Below, one piece after another: positions 1 to 9,239 of a DNA stretch of 64,000 bases (position 1 is its first letter; every line of letters starts with the position of its first letter). Source of the DNA: Dehalococcoidia bacterium. Lineage in GTDB: Bacteria > Chloroflexota > Dehalococcoidia > Lucifugimonadales > HRBIN23. Location of the stretch: contig JANXCH010000007.1 of the NCBI GenBank assembly GCA_025060295.1, positions 1-64,000 of the forward strand. Direction: 5' to 3'. The notes under the pieces were generated by a model, which was not told where the DNA came from, made no database searches, and worked only from the letters and a program-made list of their open reading frames with translations. Position numbers and translations under genes: made by a program.

Positions 1-83
1 CCCTCCGCGATGGCCCCGTCCCCCAGCACCACCACCCTGTCGGCCATGCGCGCCACCACCGGGGCGTCGGCCTGCCACTGTCT
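1..83 (-). pseudogene. C-terminal remnant of an ABC transporter ATPase
   Basis: Read on the minus strand, this edge fragment encodes PVVARMADRVVVLGDGAIAE. That is the stretch just after the H-loop of a LolD/MacB-type ATPase. Bases 1-67 match bases 772-838, inside the intact ATPase gene at 738-1460, with only about five differences. Upstream of the match the reading frame runs straight into a TAG at 84-86, so the rest of the gene is missing. The fragment may continue left of the window. It is either debris of a duplication made when the neighbouring toxin-antitoxin pair was inserted, or the end of a truncated paralogue. Confidence 0.6.
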
Positions 84-117
84 CTAGAAATCTTCCTTCG
101 AGCGAAAGCGGGGTGCG

Positions 118-474
118 TTACCACACCTTGCGCAAGCGATAGCGGTTCTGCCCAATGATGATGAGATGTCCTTGCAGATCCCCCAAACGCACTCTCTGAA
201 AGAAGTCCTGTAGAACCGGGTGGAGATTCTCGAAGGTCTGAGGGGAAACCCGTATCAGGAGCAGGGCGGGCAATCCCCCACGACCACGGAACAGGGCTGC
301 AAAGCCAGTATTGCAGGTTATCACTGCGAAACCTCTCTCCTGGGCGAAGGCATAAATCCTTTCGTCGGTTGCACCCGCTAACCCGAACTCCCGAACGTCG
401 CATGCCTCAATCCCTAGGCTCTTCAAGAACGCCGTTGTCTTGGGCGACAAGTTCTGGTCTAGAAGAAAGCGCAC
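118..474 (-). CDS. DUF5615 family PIN-like protein (putative toxin)
   Basis: A 118-residue protein beginning MRFLLDQNLSPKT, the hallmark of DUF5615 PIN-like proteins. The early Asp (residue 6) belongs to the predicted metal-binding site, and a second acidic/Thr cluster follows (CDVREFGL, ATDERIYAFA, ITCNTGF). DUF5615 proteins usually pair with a DUF433 partner and are predicted ribonuclease toxins. Here the DUF433 gene lies immediately upstream, with three bases between its stop and this GTG start, so the two are co-translated. ITCNTGF replaces the more usual T.D.DF, so the last acidic residue looks lost and activity is uncertain. The family call is firm; the toxin role is inferred. Confidence 0.8.
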   Translation of the reverse strand: MRFLLDQNLSPKTTAFLKSLGIEACDVREFGLAGATDERIYAFAQERGFAVITCNTGFAALFRGRGGLPALLLIRVSPQTFENLHPVLQDFFQRVRLGDLQGHLIIIGQNRYRLRKVW

Positions 475-477
475 CCC

Positions 478-702
478 TTACCGCTCCATAATCATTTCTT
501 CCTCCCGCACGACCCGCAGGGCATACTCTAGAGCCGCCCGCACATCCTCCTCGCTCAATTCCGGATAGTATTCCAGAATTTGCCCAATGGTATAGCCCCC
601 AGCCAGCAGGCTGAGAATGTTCTCCACCATAATACGTGTCCCCCGCACCACCGGCTTCCCATGACAGATAGCGGGGTCTATGACGATGCGCGCCTGCTCC
701 AT
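478..702 (-). CDS. DUF433 domain protein (putative antitoxin)
   Basis: A 74-residue protein with the whole DUF433 domain: IVIDPAICHGKPVVRGTRIMVENIL, then a helix-turn-helix-like tail (GYTIGQILEYYPELSEEDVRAALEYA). Members are small helical proteins encoded next to DUF5615 PIN-like proteins and are thought to act as antitoxins or DNA-binding partners. The ATG is preceded by GGAGG with six bases of spacing. The gene is first of a two-gene unit with the DUF5615 gene and follows the ABC operon by only 35 bases, so it could also be reached by read-through. Confidence 0.85.
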   Translation of the reverse strand: MEQARIVIDPAICHGKPVVRGTRIMVENILSLLAGGYTIGQILEYYPELSEEDVRAALEYALRVVREEEMIMER

Positions 703-737
703 CCCCTTCCTCCAGAGTCTGTGAGGCGGTTAGGCTC

Positions 738-1460
738 TCACGCGTCTACGCCGCGTCCTGCGGGCGGTGTGCCCTCCGCGATGGTTCCGTCCACCAGCAC
801 CACCACCCGGTCGGCCATGCGCGCCACCACCGGGTCGTGGGTGGCTGTAACCACCGTCACCCCCTCCTGGTGGGCCAGCGACTGCAACAGAGTGGCGATC
901 TGCATCCCCGTCGCCGTATCCAGTTCCCCTGTCGGCTCGTCGGCGAACAGCACCAGGGGGCGGGTGGCGATGGCCCGCGCAATGGCCACCCGCTGCTGTT
1001 CGCCCCCCGACAGCTCATAGGGACGATGCTGGGCACGGTGGGCCAGCCCCACCTTCGTCAAGGCGTCCAGCACCCGTTGGCGTCGCTCCCGTGCGGGCAC
1101 CCCGTTCACCCGCAGGGGCAATTCCACATTCTCATAGGCCGACAGCAAGGGCAACAGCCCGTAAAACTGGAACACAAAGCCAATTTTCTTGCGCCGCACC
1201 TCCACCACCTCCTTCTCGCCCAAACGCGTCAAGTCCTGCCCATCCAGAAGCACACGGCCCTGGGTGGGGCGATCCAAAGTCGCCAGAATGTTGAGGAGGG
1301 TGGTCTTGCCCGAGCCCGAGCGCCCCATAATGGCCAGGAACTCCCCGCGCCGCACCTGCAGGTCCACCCCCCGCACCGCCACCACCTCTTGCCCCCCACT
1401 GCGGAACACGCGCCACACCCCCTGCGCCTCCAGGACAACGGGCTGGCTCTTAGGGGGCAT
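738..1460 (-). CDS. ABC transporter ATP-binding protein, LolD/MacB type
   Basis: A 240-residue ATPase subunit of a FtsX-type exporter. Walker A is GRSGSGKTT (residues 46-54), the Q-loop Gln is residue 98, the signature LSGGEQQRV starts at 150, Walker B is LVLFADEP (169-176) with the GELD D-loop, and the H-loop is TATHD. This full-length set is typical of MacB/LolD ATPases, which couple to FtsX-like permeases for lipoprotein, peptide or drug export. The gene is last in a four-gene operon and overlaps the upstream ATPase by 11 bases. It should act at the inner face of the membrane with the two permeases encoded upstream. The substrate is unknown. Confidence 0.93.
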   Translation of the reverse strand: MPPKSQPVVLEAQGVWRVFRSGGQEVVAVRGVDLQVRRGEFLAIMGRSGSGKTTLLNILATLDRPTQGRVLLDGQDLTRLGEKEVVEVRRKKIGFVFQFYGLLPLLSAYENVELPLRVNGVPARERRQRVLDALTKVGLAHRAQHRPYELSGGEQQRVAIARAIATRPLVLFADEPTGELDTATGMQIATLLQSLAHQEGVTVVTATHDPVVARMADRVVVLVDGTIAEGTPPAGRGVDA

Positions 1461-2337
1461 GGCTTCCCTCCTGGGCAGGGGCGATGATGGCCCTCCCCTC
1501 TTGCACAGTCAGACGGGTGCGCCCCTTTAAACCCAAACTCTGCACCACCTCCAGGGGCAGTTGCATCCGCCCCACCTGGTCCACCACAAGGAACTCCTCC
1601 TCCCGCCCCTCCTCGCCGGCGCGGAAGGAGGGGAGATGCACCCGCTCACTGGCGATGCGGCCATCGCGGATGCGCACCACCCGATCGGCCCAGCGCCCGG
1701 CGCCGGGGTAGTGAGTTACCAGCACGATGGTAGTGCCGTAGGTGGTGTTCACCTCCCGCAAAGCGCGGAACACCTCTTCAGCCGTGCGGGTGTCCAGTTC
1801 CCCCGTCGGCTCGTCGGCCAAAAGCAGAGGGGGCTGATTGGCCATAGCCACGGCGATGGCCACCCTCTGCTGTTCGCCCCCCGACAGTTGATGGGGGAGG
1901 CGACGGGTCTTATCCCCCAGGCCCACCCGCTCCAGCAGTTCCCGCGCCCGCTTGCGTCGGGAGAAGATGCCCACCCCCGCCAGCGCCATAGGCAGTTCCA
2001 CCTGCTCCTGGGCCGTCAGATAGGGGAGCAGGTTGCGCCCCGCCGACTGCCACAGGAACCCCACCTCCTTGCGCCGGTAGGCGATACGGTCGGCCTCGGT
2101 CATAGCCAGCAGGTCCCGCTGGCCCACCCATACCTTCCCGGCCGAGGGACGGTCAAGTCCTGCCAAGATGTTCAGGAGGGTGCTCTTGCCGCTGCCACTG
2201 GCCCCAATGATGGCCAAAAACTCCCCCTGATGCACCACCAGGTCAACGCCCCGCAGGGCCACCACCTCCAAGTCGGCCCGCTTGTAAATCTTGAACAGGT
2301 CTTGGCAGACGATGAAGGGTTTGCCGTCGCCTTCCAT
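1450..2337 (-). CDS. ABC transporter ATP-binding protein with AbrB-like C-terminal tail
   Basis: A 295-residue ATPase with Walker A GASGSGKST (45-53), signature LSGGEQQRV (from 151), Walker B PLLLADEP and H-loop VTHYP. The ABC core ends near residue 235. A tail of about 40 residues (248-287) reads VVDQVGRMQLPLEVVQSLGL and then TRLTVQEGRAIIAP. This resembles the swapped-hairpin AbrB/SpoVT fold (D.VGRIvlP.elr..lGi..), here probably a regulatory or dimerising module. The gene lies between permease 2 and the second ATPase, so the operon encodes a heteromeric exporter. The ATPase call is firm; the tail assignment rests on motif resemblance. Confidence 0.9.
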   Translation of the reverse strand: MEGDGKPFIVCQDLFKIYKRADLEVVALRGVDLVVHQGEFLAIIGASGSGKSTLLNILAGLDRPSAGKVWVGQRDLLAMTEADRIAYRRKEVGFLWQSAGRNLLPYLTAQEQVELPMALAGVGIFSRRKRARELLERVGLGDKTRRLPHQLSGGEQQRVAIAVAMANQPPLLLADEPTGELDTRTAEEVFRALREVNTTYGTTIVLVTHYPGAGRWADRVVRIRDGRIASERVHLPSFRAGEEGREEEFLVVDQVGRMQLPLEVVQSLGLKGRTRLTVQEGRAIIAPAQEGSHAP

Positions 2338-2455
2338 TGGTGTTCTCCTTTCCCCTGTGTCCAGACACCCCCGGCGGAGCGTGGGAGGCGGGGAGGCGTT
2401 GCCCCTCCGCCCTGCCCCGTGCCCTCACCCCTGGGGGCCATCCCCAGACCCCCGC

Positions 2456-2478
2456 CCGAAGGGGCTCTGCCCCTTCGG
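2456..2478 (-). terminator. Perfect 10-bp hairpin in ABC operon spacer
   Basis: CCGAAGGGGC, a TCT loop and GCCCCTTCGG form a perfect ten-pair hairpin in the 215-base gap between the second permease and the first ATPase. No T-tract follows on either strand, so it may be a transcription attenuator, an mRNA stabiliser/processing site or a dispersed repeat rather than a true intrinsic terminator. The rest of the gap is GC-rich with no supported gene. Confidence 0.5.
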
Positions 2479-2552
2479 CGCTTCCCCGAGCCACCAGCCG
2501 CCCACAGCGACACCCCACCCCCCAAGTCTTGTGCAGGGTGGGCATTCCTTCT

Positions 2553-5500
2553 CTACTCCCCCCTCCTTAGGACGCCCTGCAGGTCCAGACGGGCAGCGAC
2601 CCACGCCAGGACAGCCGCCGCCACACCTGCCCCCAGGGCCAGCACTCCATACACCGCCAGCAAGCCCAGCCAATGGGTCTCCAACACCATGGGCGGAGTG
2701 ATACGCCGCCCCGTCTCCGCCACCTCCAGCAGAGGGAGCAAACCCGACGCCATCCGATGCCCTGCCCAGGTGCCTAGCCCGATGCCCACCACAACGACCA
2801 GGATAAAGTTGAACCACACCACCCCCGTCAACTGCCGACGGGTGAAGCCTATCGCCCGCAGAAGGGCATATTCCCCCTCCCGGGCGCGGGTATCCAGGAA
2901 CAGATAGAGGCTGATGGCCGAAGCGCTGGCCATAACGGTTACGCCGAAGGCCAACAGCACCAGACCCGCCCACCCCGCTGTGAGCAAGGGGTCGTGCTGC
3001 CGCCTCTGCATCGCCTCCCGCGCCGACATAATGGACGAGGGGCGTATCCCCACCCGCTCGAGGGCCTGACGAAGCACCTGGGGGGAGAGGTGTGCTCCCG
3101 GCTCGGCGCGCACCCAGGCCTCCACCGTCGTTTCCAGCAGGCGCGGGGCGTGCAGGGCTAAGTAATGGATCAAGGGCTGCAGGGGAACGACCAGGAAAGG
3201 CTCCTCCTGCGGGTACAGGGTGGGGAAGTAGTCCACCTGCCCCACGATGCGCAGGGGCACCGCCGTGGACAGCACGCTGGCCGTGACGCGTTCCCCCACC
3301 TCCAGACGGGCCGCCTCCCGCAGCGTCCTGCTGAACAGGGCGGGAATGGGCTCCGCAGGGGGGCCGGGGCGGATGCCTCGCGCCCCCAGGAACCCCCCAC
3401 TCCAGGTGAACAGGGCGGTGGGCTTTCCCTCCGTGCGGGGCGATGCACTGCTCATGCTCAGGGTCTGCACCCCCGGCTGGGACGGGTCCTCCAACACGCT
3501 CCACCCCTGCACATCCGCAAACCCCTCCAGGAGCACCTCCCCCTCGCGCCCCAGAGCCACGATACCATCCAGGAACACGGCCCCCGGCTCGTTCTCGTTG
3601 CGCTGCACCACAACGGTCAGGGCCTGCAGAGTATAGGGGGGGTGCAGGGGGAGCACCTCCTCGCGCGGCAGACGCCCCAGGCGCGTGGGGACAATGGGGG
3701 CCTCCAGACGCCTCCACCCCCGATACCCCAGACCTCCCACCACCACATCAAACCACTGCCCCTGCGCATCGGTGAATCGGGCCACCAGACGCGCCCAGGG
3801 GAGGGGACGCCCCGGCATCGCCCATACCCCGATGGCTGTCGCCGTCGGGGGAAGGGTTATCCCCCCTGTGGGAGGGGACGTGGAGAGAACCTGCACCCTG
3901 TGGCGCAAAGAGGAGCCTACCAGCCCCTCCCGATCCCACGCCACCAGCCCAATGGTGGAGGGGTCAACAGCCAGCAGGCTCGCTGAACGCCCGAACCCTT
4001 CGGACATAATCCCCACCGAGGCCCGCAGGGCATCCGATACCTCCGCCACCCCCGGCACCTCCCGCAAAGCCCGGCTGGCTGGCCGACGGGAAAGCAACCG
4101 CTCCAGCCCCGTATAGGCGATGCGGTAGTCGGCGCCCACTTCATACAGGGCCTGCTCCCGCTGGCTGCGCTCCTGGGTGGTGCGAAAGGCGGTGCCAAAC
4201 ACTCCCAAACTGGCCGCCAGAATGAGGAGCACCACCAGGCTCCCACTGGGCAGGGGATCCCGGGCCGCCCGACGAAAGCCCTGCACCAACCACACCGGCC
4301 CCCTCCGCTCCGCCACCGTGCTCAAGAGGGCAACAAAGAGGGGGAAGAAGCGGAGCACCAACAGCCCCACAGCCACCAGCCCTAACACCGGACCCAGAAG
4401 CAGGGTCAGATCCACGTGCAGGTCGCCCCCCAACGGGCGCACCAGGAAGGAGCCTCGGCTCCGCAACTGCCACCACAGCATCCCCATCAACCCCAGCAGG
4501 AGGATGTCCAGAAAGGTGCGATGCAGGAAAGGCAGGGGATTGGGGCGGGCCAAGGACAAGCGCAAGTCCACAATGCTCCAACGGGAGACGCTGAGCATGG
4601 ACAGGGCCAGCACCAAGGCGCTCAGGAAGGCCCCCAGCACCCCTAACCCCAGCACCCGCCACGAGAAGGCCGACCACACCACCTCCCGCACCCCACTGGC
4701 GGGGAACAGGGTTCCCACGGCCATGGCGAACCCCACGGCTAGCAGAGGCCCCCCCACCAGCGCCGGCACCGCCAGCACCGCCCCCTCCAGGAACGCCATC
4801 AGCAACACCTGCCCCCGCGATGCCCCGCGGCTCCGCACAATGGCCACCTCCCCCGCACGGGCGCGAGCCAAAAACCCCCCCACTAGGGACAGGTAATACA
4901 GGATGATCCCTACCACCAGGAACACTAAAAGGAACAGGGGGATGCGCGCCACCACGACCCGCTCCTGGTAGCGGGTTAGGATACGGTCCAGGCGCGTCTG
5001 GACGGAGCCGTTGGCACGTTGATGGTGCACCGCCCCAATGGCCCCCAGCAGAGTCGCCTTCAAGGGAGCCACCTGGGCAGGCTTCAACCCCTCCCGATTC
5101 AAGTAGACATACCACAGAAAGTCGGTGAAAAGGCCGTGCCACCGCGTCGCCACCTCCCCCAGCAGGACCGTGGGATGCACCCACAGGGGCACCGTCGTCC
5201 ATGTCCCCCCCACCTGGGTGAACTTATCCGTGGGGGTGTACCAGAACTCTTCGTTGGGATCTGTCGGCTCAAAAACCCCCACCACCGTAACCGGCTGGGC
5301 CTCCTGGGGGCGATTGGTAACCGCCGGGTAGATGAAAAAGGTGTCCCCCGGGCGCAGGCCCAAAACCTGGGCTCCCTGGGCATCCACCATCACCTCCAGA
5401 CCCGCCCCTGGCTGGGGCAAGCGCCCCTCTCGGATGCGGATGTGGGCCTCTATCCTCTCCATCGCCAGCAGAGGCCCCCGCGGGCGGGTGGAATCGTCCC

Positions 5501-5885
5501 CCTCCAGGGAGGGCTTCCCCCGGAAGAAAAAGGTGGCGGTCTGGGCGAACTGGACACTGTCTCGGACATAGGGAGCCAGGGGACGGAGCACCGTCTCCTG
5601 CACCCAACGGCTATCGCTGGCGTACAGGTCGCGGTCCAGGGGGTTGAAGATGCGCACCGCCAGGTTGGTCTCCCGTGGGGGTGTGGTGCGCAAGGTGTGG
5701 CGCAGGGCCGACTCCTCCAGAGCCGAGCCGTAGATCACCCCACTGGCCATCAGCGCCACCGCCAGGAGCACACCCCCGCCCGCCGCCGCCGTCAAACGCC
5801 AGTGGGCCGCCAGACGACGCACGGCCATCCCCAGGGACGCCTCCAACAGGGCCAGAGGGCCAGGGCCGGGCAGACGGGGGGGCAT
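2553..5885 (-). CDS. FtsX-like ABC transporter permease (1110 aa)
   Basis: A very large permease. A transmembrane segment follows the basic N-terminus (AVRRLAAHWRLTAAAGGGVLLAVALMA), then a long extracytoplasmic region, a central membrane bundle (VARIPLFLLVFLVVGIILYYLSL) carrying the FtsX/MacB motif IVRSRGASRGQV, a second outer region and a C-terminal bundle with LLRAIGFTRRQL. Two FtsX modules are therefore fused, as in large lipoprotein or peptide exporters. The chosen ATG at 5885 has a strong GGAGGAGG upstream and starts two bases after the stop of permease 1; a longer start at 5939 would overlap that gene. It is homologous to the upstream permease. Cargo unknown. Confidence 0.9.
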   Translation of the reverse strand: MPPRLPGPGPLALLEASLGMAVRRLAAHWRLTAAAGGGVLLAVALMASGVIYGSALEESALRHTLRTTPPRETNLAVRIFNPLDRDLYASDSRWVQETVLRPLAPYVRDSVQFAQTATFFFRGKPSLEGDDSTRPRGPLLAMERIEAHIRIREGRLPQPGAGLEVMVDAQGAQVLGLRPGDTFFIYPAVTNRPQEAQPVTVVGVFEPTDPNEEFWYTPTDKFTQVGGTWTTVPLWVHPTVLLGEVATRWHGLFTDFLWYVYLNREGLKPAQVAPLKATLLGAIGAVHHQRANGSVQTRLDRILTRYQERVVVARIPLFLLVFLVVGIILYYLSLVGGFLARARAGEVAIVRSRGASRGQVLLMAFLEGAVLAVPALVGGPLLAVGFAMAVGTLFPASGVREVVWSAFSWRVLGLGVLGAFLSALVLALSMLSVSRWSIVDLRLSLARPNPLPFLHRTFLDILLLGLMGMLWWQLRSRGSFLVRPLGGDLHVDLTLLLGPVLGLVAVGLLVLRFFPLFVALLSTVAERRGPVWLVQGFRRAARDPLPSGSLVVLLILAASLGVFGTAFRTTQERSQREQALYEVGADYRIAYTGLERLLSRRPASRALREVPGVAEVSDALRASVGIMSEGFGRSASLLAVDPSTIGLVAWDREGLVGSSLRHRVQVLSTSPPTGGITLPPTATAIGVWAMPGRPLPWARLVARFTDAQGQWFDVVVGGLGYRGWRRLEAPIVPTRLGRLPREEVLPLHPPYTLQALTVVVQRNENEPGAVFLDGIVALGREGEVLLEGFADVQGWSVLEDPSQPGVQTLSMSSASPRTEGKPTALFTWSGGFLGARGIRPGPPAEPIPALFSRTLREAARLEVGERVTASVLSTAVPLRIVGQVDYFPTLYPQEEPFLVVPLQPLIHYLALHAPRLLETTVEAWVRAEPGAHLSPQVLRQALERVGIRPSSIMSAREAMQRRQHDPLLTAGWAGLVLLAFGVTVMASASAISLYLFLDTRAREGEYALLRAIGFTRRQLTGVVWFNFILVVVVGIGLGTWAGHRMASGLLPLLEVAETGRRITPPMVLETHWLGLLAVYGVLALGAGVAAAVLAWVAARLDLQGVLRRGE

Positions 5886-5887
5886 CC

Positions 5888-8800
5888 TCACACCACCTCC
5901 TCCCGCAGAACCTGCCCCAGGGATAGGCGCACCGTCCACAGAGTGGAAAGCCCCCAGGCGACCGCCCAGGTCAGGAGAAGGGCCAGAGCCATCCCCGCCA
6001 GGAGGGTGGCGTCACCCACAGGATAGGGGGGAGGCACCAAAGGACGCCCCCCACTTGTGATAGCCAGGAAGCCCAGGCTCCAGCGGGCCAGCCACAGCCC
6101 CAGGAAGAAGCCCCCCGCCACACCCCCCACCAACACCACGCCGTGCTCCACCCCAAAAGCCCACGCCACTTGCCTTCGCGAAAAGCCCATCACCCGCAGG
6201 AGGGCCAAATCGGTGCGTCCACGGTGCACCGCCAGGGCCACCGACAGGAGCCATCCCAGCAGAAGCGCCCCAGCCAGAGCCATCAGGGCCAGGATACCCA
6301 GCCCCCTCCATCCGGCCCCTGTAAGGGGATCCCGTGCCTCCTCTTGGGCAAAAGCCTCCCGATCCTCAATGGAGGCGAAGAAGGGCAAGCTCTGCCCCAC
6401 GCGTTCCAAAACCTCCTTCCGGTCGGCCGTGGGGTCAAGCCCCAGCCAGAACTCGTTGGCGAAGGGCGGGAAGCCCAAAGGCATGGAGCGTATGTATTCG
6501 TCCAGTTGCTCAATATTCAGCACCATAAAGGGCGTAAAAGTGGGGTCCAGGGTCGGGAAAAAGCGGGCCTGCTCCCGCACCACCACGGGCACCAGGTGGC
6601 GTCCCAGGCCCAGGTGGAAGGTCTGCCCTACCCCTACGGCGGGGCTCGCCAGAGCAGGCAACGGAATAGGCACCTGGGGGATGAAGATTCCCCGCGCCTC
6701 CTGGCCAATAGGCTCCGTCCAGGCCAACTCCAGCCCCAGGCGCCCCTCCCGGGCGGCGGTGGGCACCAGACGCATCTGATCGGGGGCCACACCCGGGTTG
6801 GGCAGGGGGGTCCAGGGGCCGGGGCCTTCAAACCCTTCTACCAGCACCTGCTTTCCGTGGGGCAGAAGGGCCACCACCCCATCCAACGCCAGGTTCCCAG
6901 TGGCGGCGGCCGTCATCCCTATCCCTATCAGGAAAAAGCCCGTGAGGGAGAGGGGGCGCTCCCCCCGCTCGGGCAGGTCTACCGTGAGGAAAGTCCAATC
7001 GGGGTGGGACAGGGAACCCGCCCGCACCCAGCGGTAGCCGCCGCCCGCATCCTTGAACTGAATCCAGAGGTTCACCAGGGGCATAATGCGCTGCGGGCGC
7101 ACCCATACCCCTACCCCCGTCGCCTCCTCGGGGAGCACAATGCCCTTCTTGGGCGTGGACGGCCCCCGTAAAGCGGAGAGGAGGGTCGCCATATCCTTCT
7201 CAGCGAAGTCAGGGCGTGTCCAGGCGGTGGCCAGGAAGGAGCGGGGAGTAATGGCCAGCACCTGGATGGGCGGAGCGGTAGGGCTGGCCCCCAGGCGTCC
7301 CTCGGTGCGATAGACGGGGCTCACCACCTCCACACCCCGCACCCCTGCCAAGTCAGCGTGGACGAAGGGGCTGTCGGCTGAGAAGTTCGGCCCTAGGATG
7401 CGCACCACCACATCCCCGCCGATGGCGTAGCGCGCCTGCTCCCGACGGGCCTGCACCAGGGTGCTACTGTAGGTAGCGGCGAACACCCCCAGCGCAGTGG
7501 TCAATAGCACCAACACCAGCAAGGCGGCCGCAGGGAAGGGGTCGCGGGCGATGCGCCGCCCCACCACGACCATCCACGAGGGGCCGACCTCCGTTAGGCG
7601 GGCCAGTCCCCGGGCCAACAGGGGGAAAAGGCGCAGAGTCAACAGGGCACAGGCCACCAACACCGCCGCCGGTGCCAGGAGCGTTGTGGGGTCGGCGGTT
7701 ACCCCCTCCCCGAGCACCCGCTCCGTAACGAACCCCCCCCGCCCCCGCACCTGCCACCACAACAGCCCCCCCACTCCCAGGGCCAAAATGTCCAGGTTCC
7801 AGCGGTAGATCAGAGGAATCCCCGGAGGCCGCGCCCGCTCCCGCAGGAAGGCGACGATTCCGTGCCGTGCCGACCCCGCTGCCGTCAGCACAAACACCCC
7901 TACCGCCACCACCGCCGCCGACGCCCCATACAGGAAGGCGCGGGTGGTCATGTGCAAAGGGGAGCCAGCCGTGAGGGCGGGGAAGGCTTTCAACACCCCA
8001 TAGGCCACGAGGGGGCCCAGCACCAGCCCAGGTACGGTGATCAATAGGCCGTCCCCCAGAGCCAACACGAGCCCCGCCTGCAACGGCGTCGCACCCCGGC
8101 TCTGGAGCACCGCCGCCTCACTGCGTCGGTTGTAGGCCAGCAGGCCCGCCGCCAGGAACAAATAGTACAGGAGCACAGCCGTCACCAGGGAGGTGAACAG
8201 GAACAGGGGCACCCGCGCCAGAGAGAGGCGTCGCTGGTACTCCCGCAAAGTGGTATCCAAAGCCGAAAGGAACAGGGTGCCGGGGTAGTCTTGGTTGAGG
8301 GCTTTCTCCAAGGATGTCAGCGTGTCCAACCAGTAGGGAACGGTCTCCGGGCGCACAACGAAGGGGTTCAGGTAGGCGTGCCACCAGAACACGCCCAACA
8401 GGGTGGGGAACGCCTCGGCCAGCCCCCCAAAGAAGTGCTCCTCCTGCACGAAGAAGCCCACCACCTCCTCCTCCAGCCCCTGCACATAGAAGTGGCCGGT
8501 ATAGCCCACCCAGAACTCCTCCGTTGGGTCTCGGGGCTCCACCAGGCCCACCACGGTGATGGCGATGCGGTAGTCGGTGTCGTCGTTATAGGGGAAAAGG
8601 TAGCGGGTATCGCCCAGGCGGAGGTTCATGCGGCGGGCGGCAGGCGCGCCCACGGTAACCTCCAGGGCCACCTCGCCCCGGGAGAAGCGGGGAGGCGCAG
8701 TGGGCCAGCGCCCCTGCACCAGACGGGCATGGGCAGGGAAATCGGCATAGAAGATGAGGTATCCGCTGGGCGAGCCTTCGGGTGGCCACACATGTGGGGA

Positions 8801-9145
8801 CAAACCCAACGGCATAGTCGGCCCGTGCCCGGAACGCCCAATGCCTTTGACCATCGGCCCTAACAGGGTCGTCAGGTGTCCTTCTACCCGCTGGCGCGCC
8901 TGCTGGTAGTCGGCGGAGGCTAGGGGGCGATTGCGCACCACCACCTGACCGTTGAGGGGGTCCCGCCCCCGCCGCTCCAGGGCATACTTCAGCCCCCCCT
9001 CGGCCAGGGCACGGGAGGCCAGGCCGGCGGCGGTCATCATGGTTACGGCCAGCAAAACGCCTACGGACGCCGCCACCAGAAGGGGCCAGGAGTCGCGGAG
9101 GCGTCGGGCGGTGAGCCAGACCAGCAGGGGCAGGCGCAAACCCAA
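5888..9145 (-). CDS. FtsX-like ABC transporter permease (1085 aa)
   Basis: First gene of the exporter operon. It has the same architecture as its neighbour: an N-terminal membrane anchor (SWPLLVAASVGVLLAVTMMTAAGLA), a large outer domain, a central bundle (VPLFLFTSLVTAVLLYYLFLAAGLLA) with SEAAVLQSRGATPLQ, a second outer domain and a C-terminal bundle with LLRVMGFSRRQVAW. The start is a TTG with a weak GAGGGTGGG ribosome site and no better in-frame codon upstream. Together with the second permease and the two ATPases it makes a heteromeric MacB/LolCDE-like system. The two permeases are diverged duplicates. Confidence 0.9.
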   Translation of the reverse strand: MGLRLPLLVWLTARRLRDSWPLLVAASVGVLLAVTMMTAAGLASRALAEGGLKYALERRGRDPLNGQVVVRNRPLASADYQQARQRVEGHLTTLLGPMVKGIGRSGHGPTMPLGLSPHVWPPEGSPSGYLIFYADFPAHARLVQGRWPTAPPRFSRGEVALEVTVGAPAARRMNLRLGDTRYLFPYNDDTDYRIAITVVGLVEPRDPTEEFWVGYTGHFYVQGLEEEVVGFFVQEEHFFGGLAEAFPTLLGVFWWHAYLNPFVVRPETVPYWLDTLTSLEKALNQDYPGTLFLSALDTTLREYQRRLSLARVPLFLFTSLVTAVLLYYLFLAAGLLAYNRRSEAAVLQSRGATPLQAGLVLALGDGLLITVPGLVLGPLVAYGVLKAFPALTAGSPLHMTTRAFLYGASAAVVAVGVFVLTAAGSARHGIVAFLRERARPPGIPLIYRWNLDILALGVGGLLWWQVRGRGGFVTERVLGEGVTADPTTLLAPAAVLVACALLTLRLFPLLARGLARLTEVGPSWMVVVGRRIARDPFPAAALLVLVLLTTALGVFAATYSSTLVQARREQARYAIGGDVVVRILGPNFSADSPFVHADLAGVRGVEVVSPVYRTEGRLGASPTAPPIQVLAITPRSFLATAWTRPDFAEKDMATLLSALRGPSTPKKGIVLPEEATGVGVWVRPQRIMPLVNLWIQFKDAGGGYRWVRAGSLSHPDWTFLTVDLPERGERPLSLTGFFLIGIGMTAAATGNLALDGVVALLPHGKQVLVEGFEGPGPWTPLPNPGVAPDQMRLVPTAAREGRLGLELAWTEPIGQEARGIFIPQVPIPLPALASPAVGVGQTFHLGLGRHLVPVVVREQARFFPTLDPTFTPFMVLNIEQLDEYIRSMPLGFPPFANEFWLGLDPTADRKEVLERVGQSLPFFASIEDREAFAQEEARDPLTGAGWRGLGILALMALAGALLLGWLLSVALAVHRGRTDLALLRVMGFSRRQVAWAFGVEHGVVLVGGVAGGFFLGLWLARWSLGFLAITSGGRPLVPPPYPVGDATLLAGMALALLLTWAVAWGLSTLWTVRLSLGQVLREEVV

Positions 9146-9239
9146 CCCACCCTCACACCGTACTTATGCTGGCCTCATGGTGCCTGAAAATCCCCCCCTT
9201 GGCAAGGCGCCACCCAGGAGCGGGGCAGATGGCGCCCTC

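Noticed and set aside
2425-3717. 430-codon minus-strand frame
   Set aside because: It is an alternative frame of the permease gene; the FtsX frame has all domain marks.
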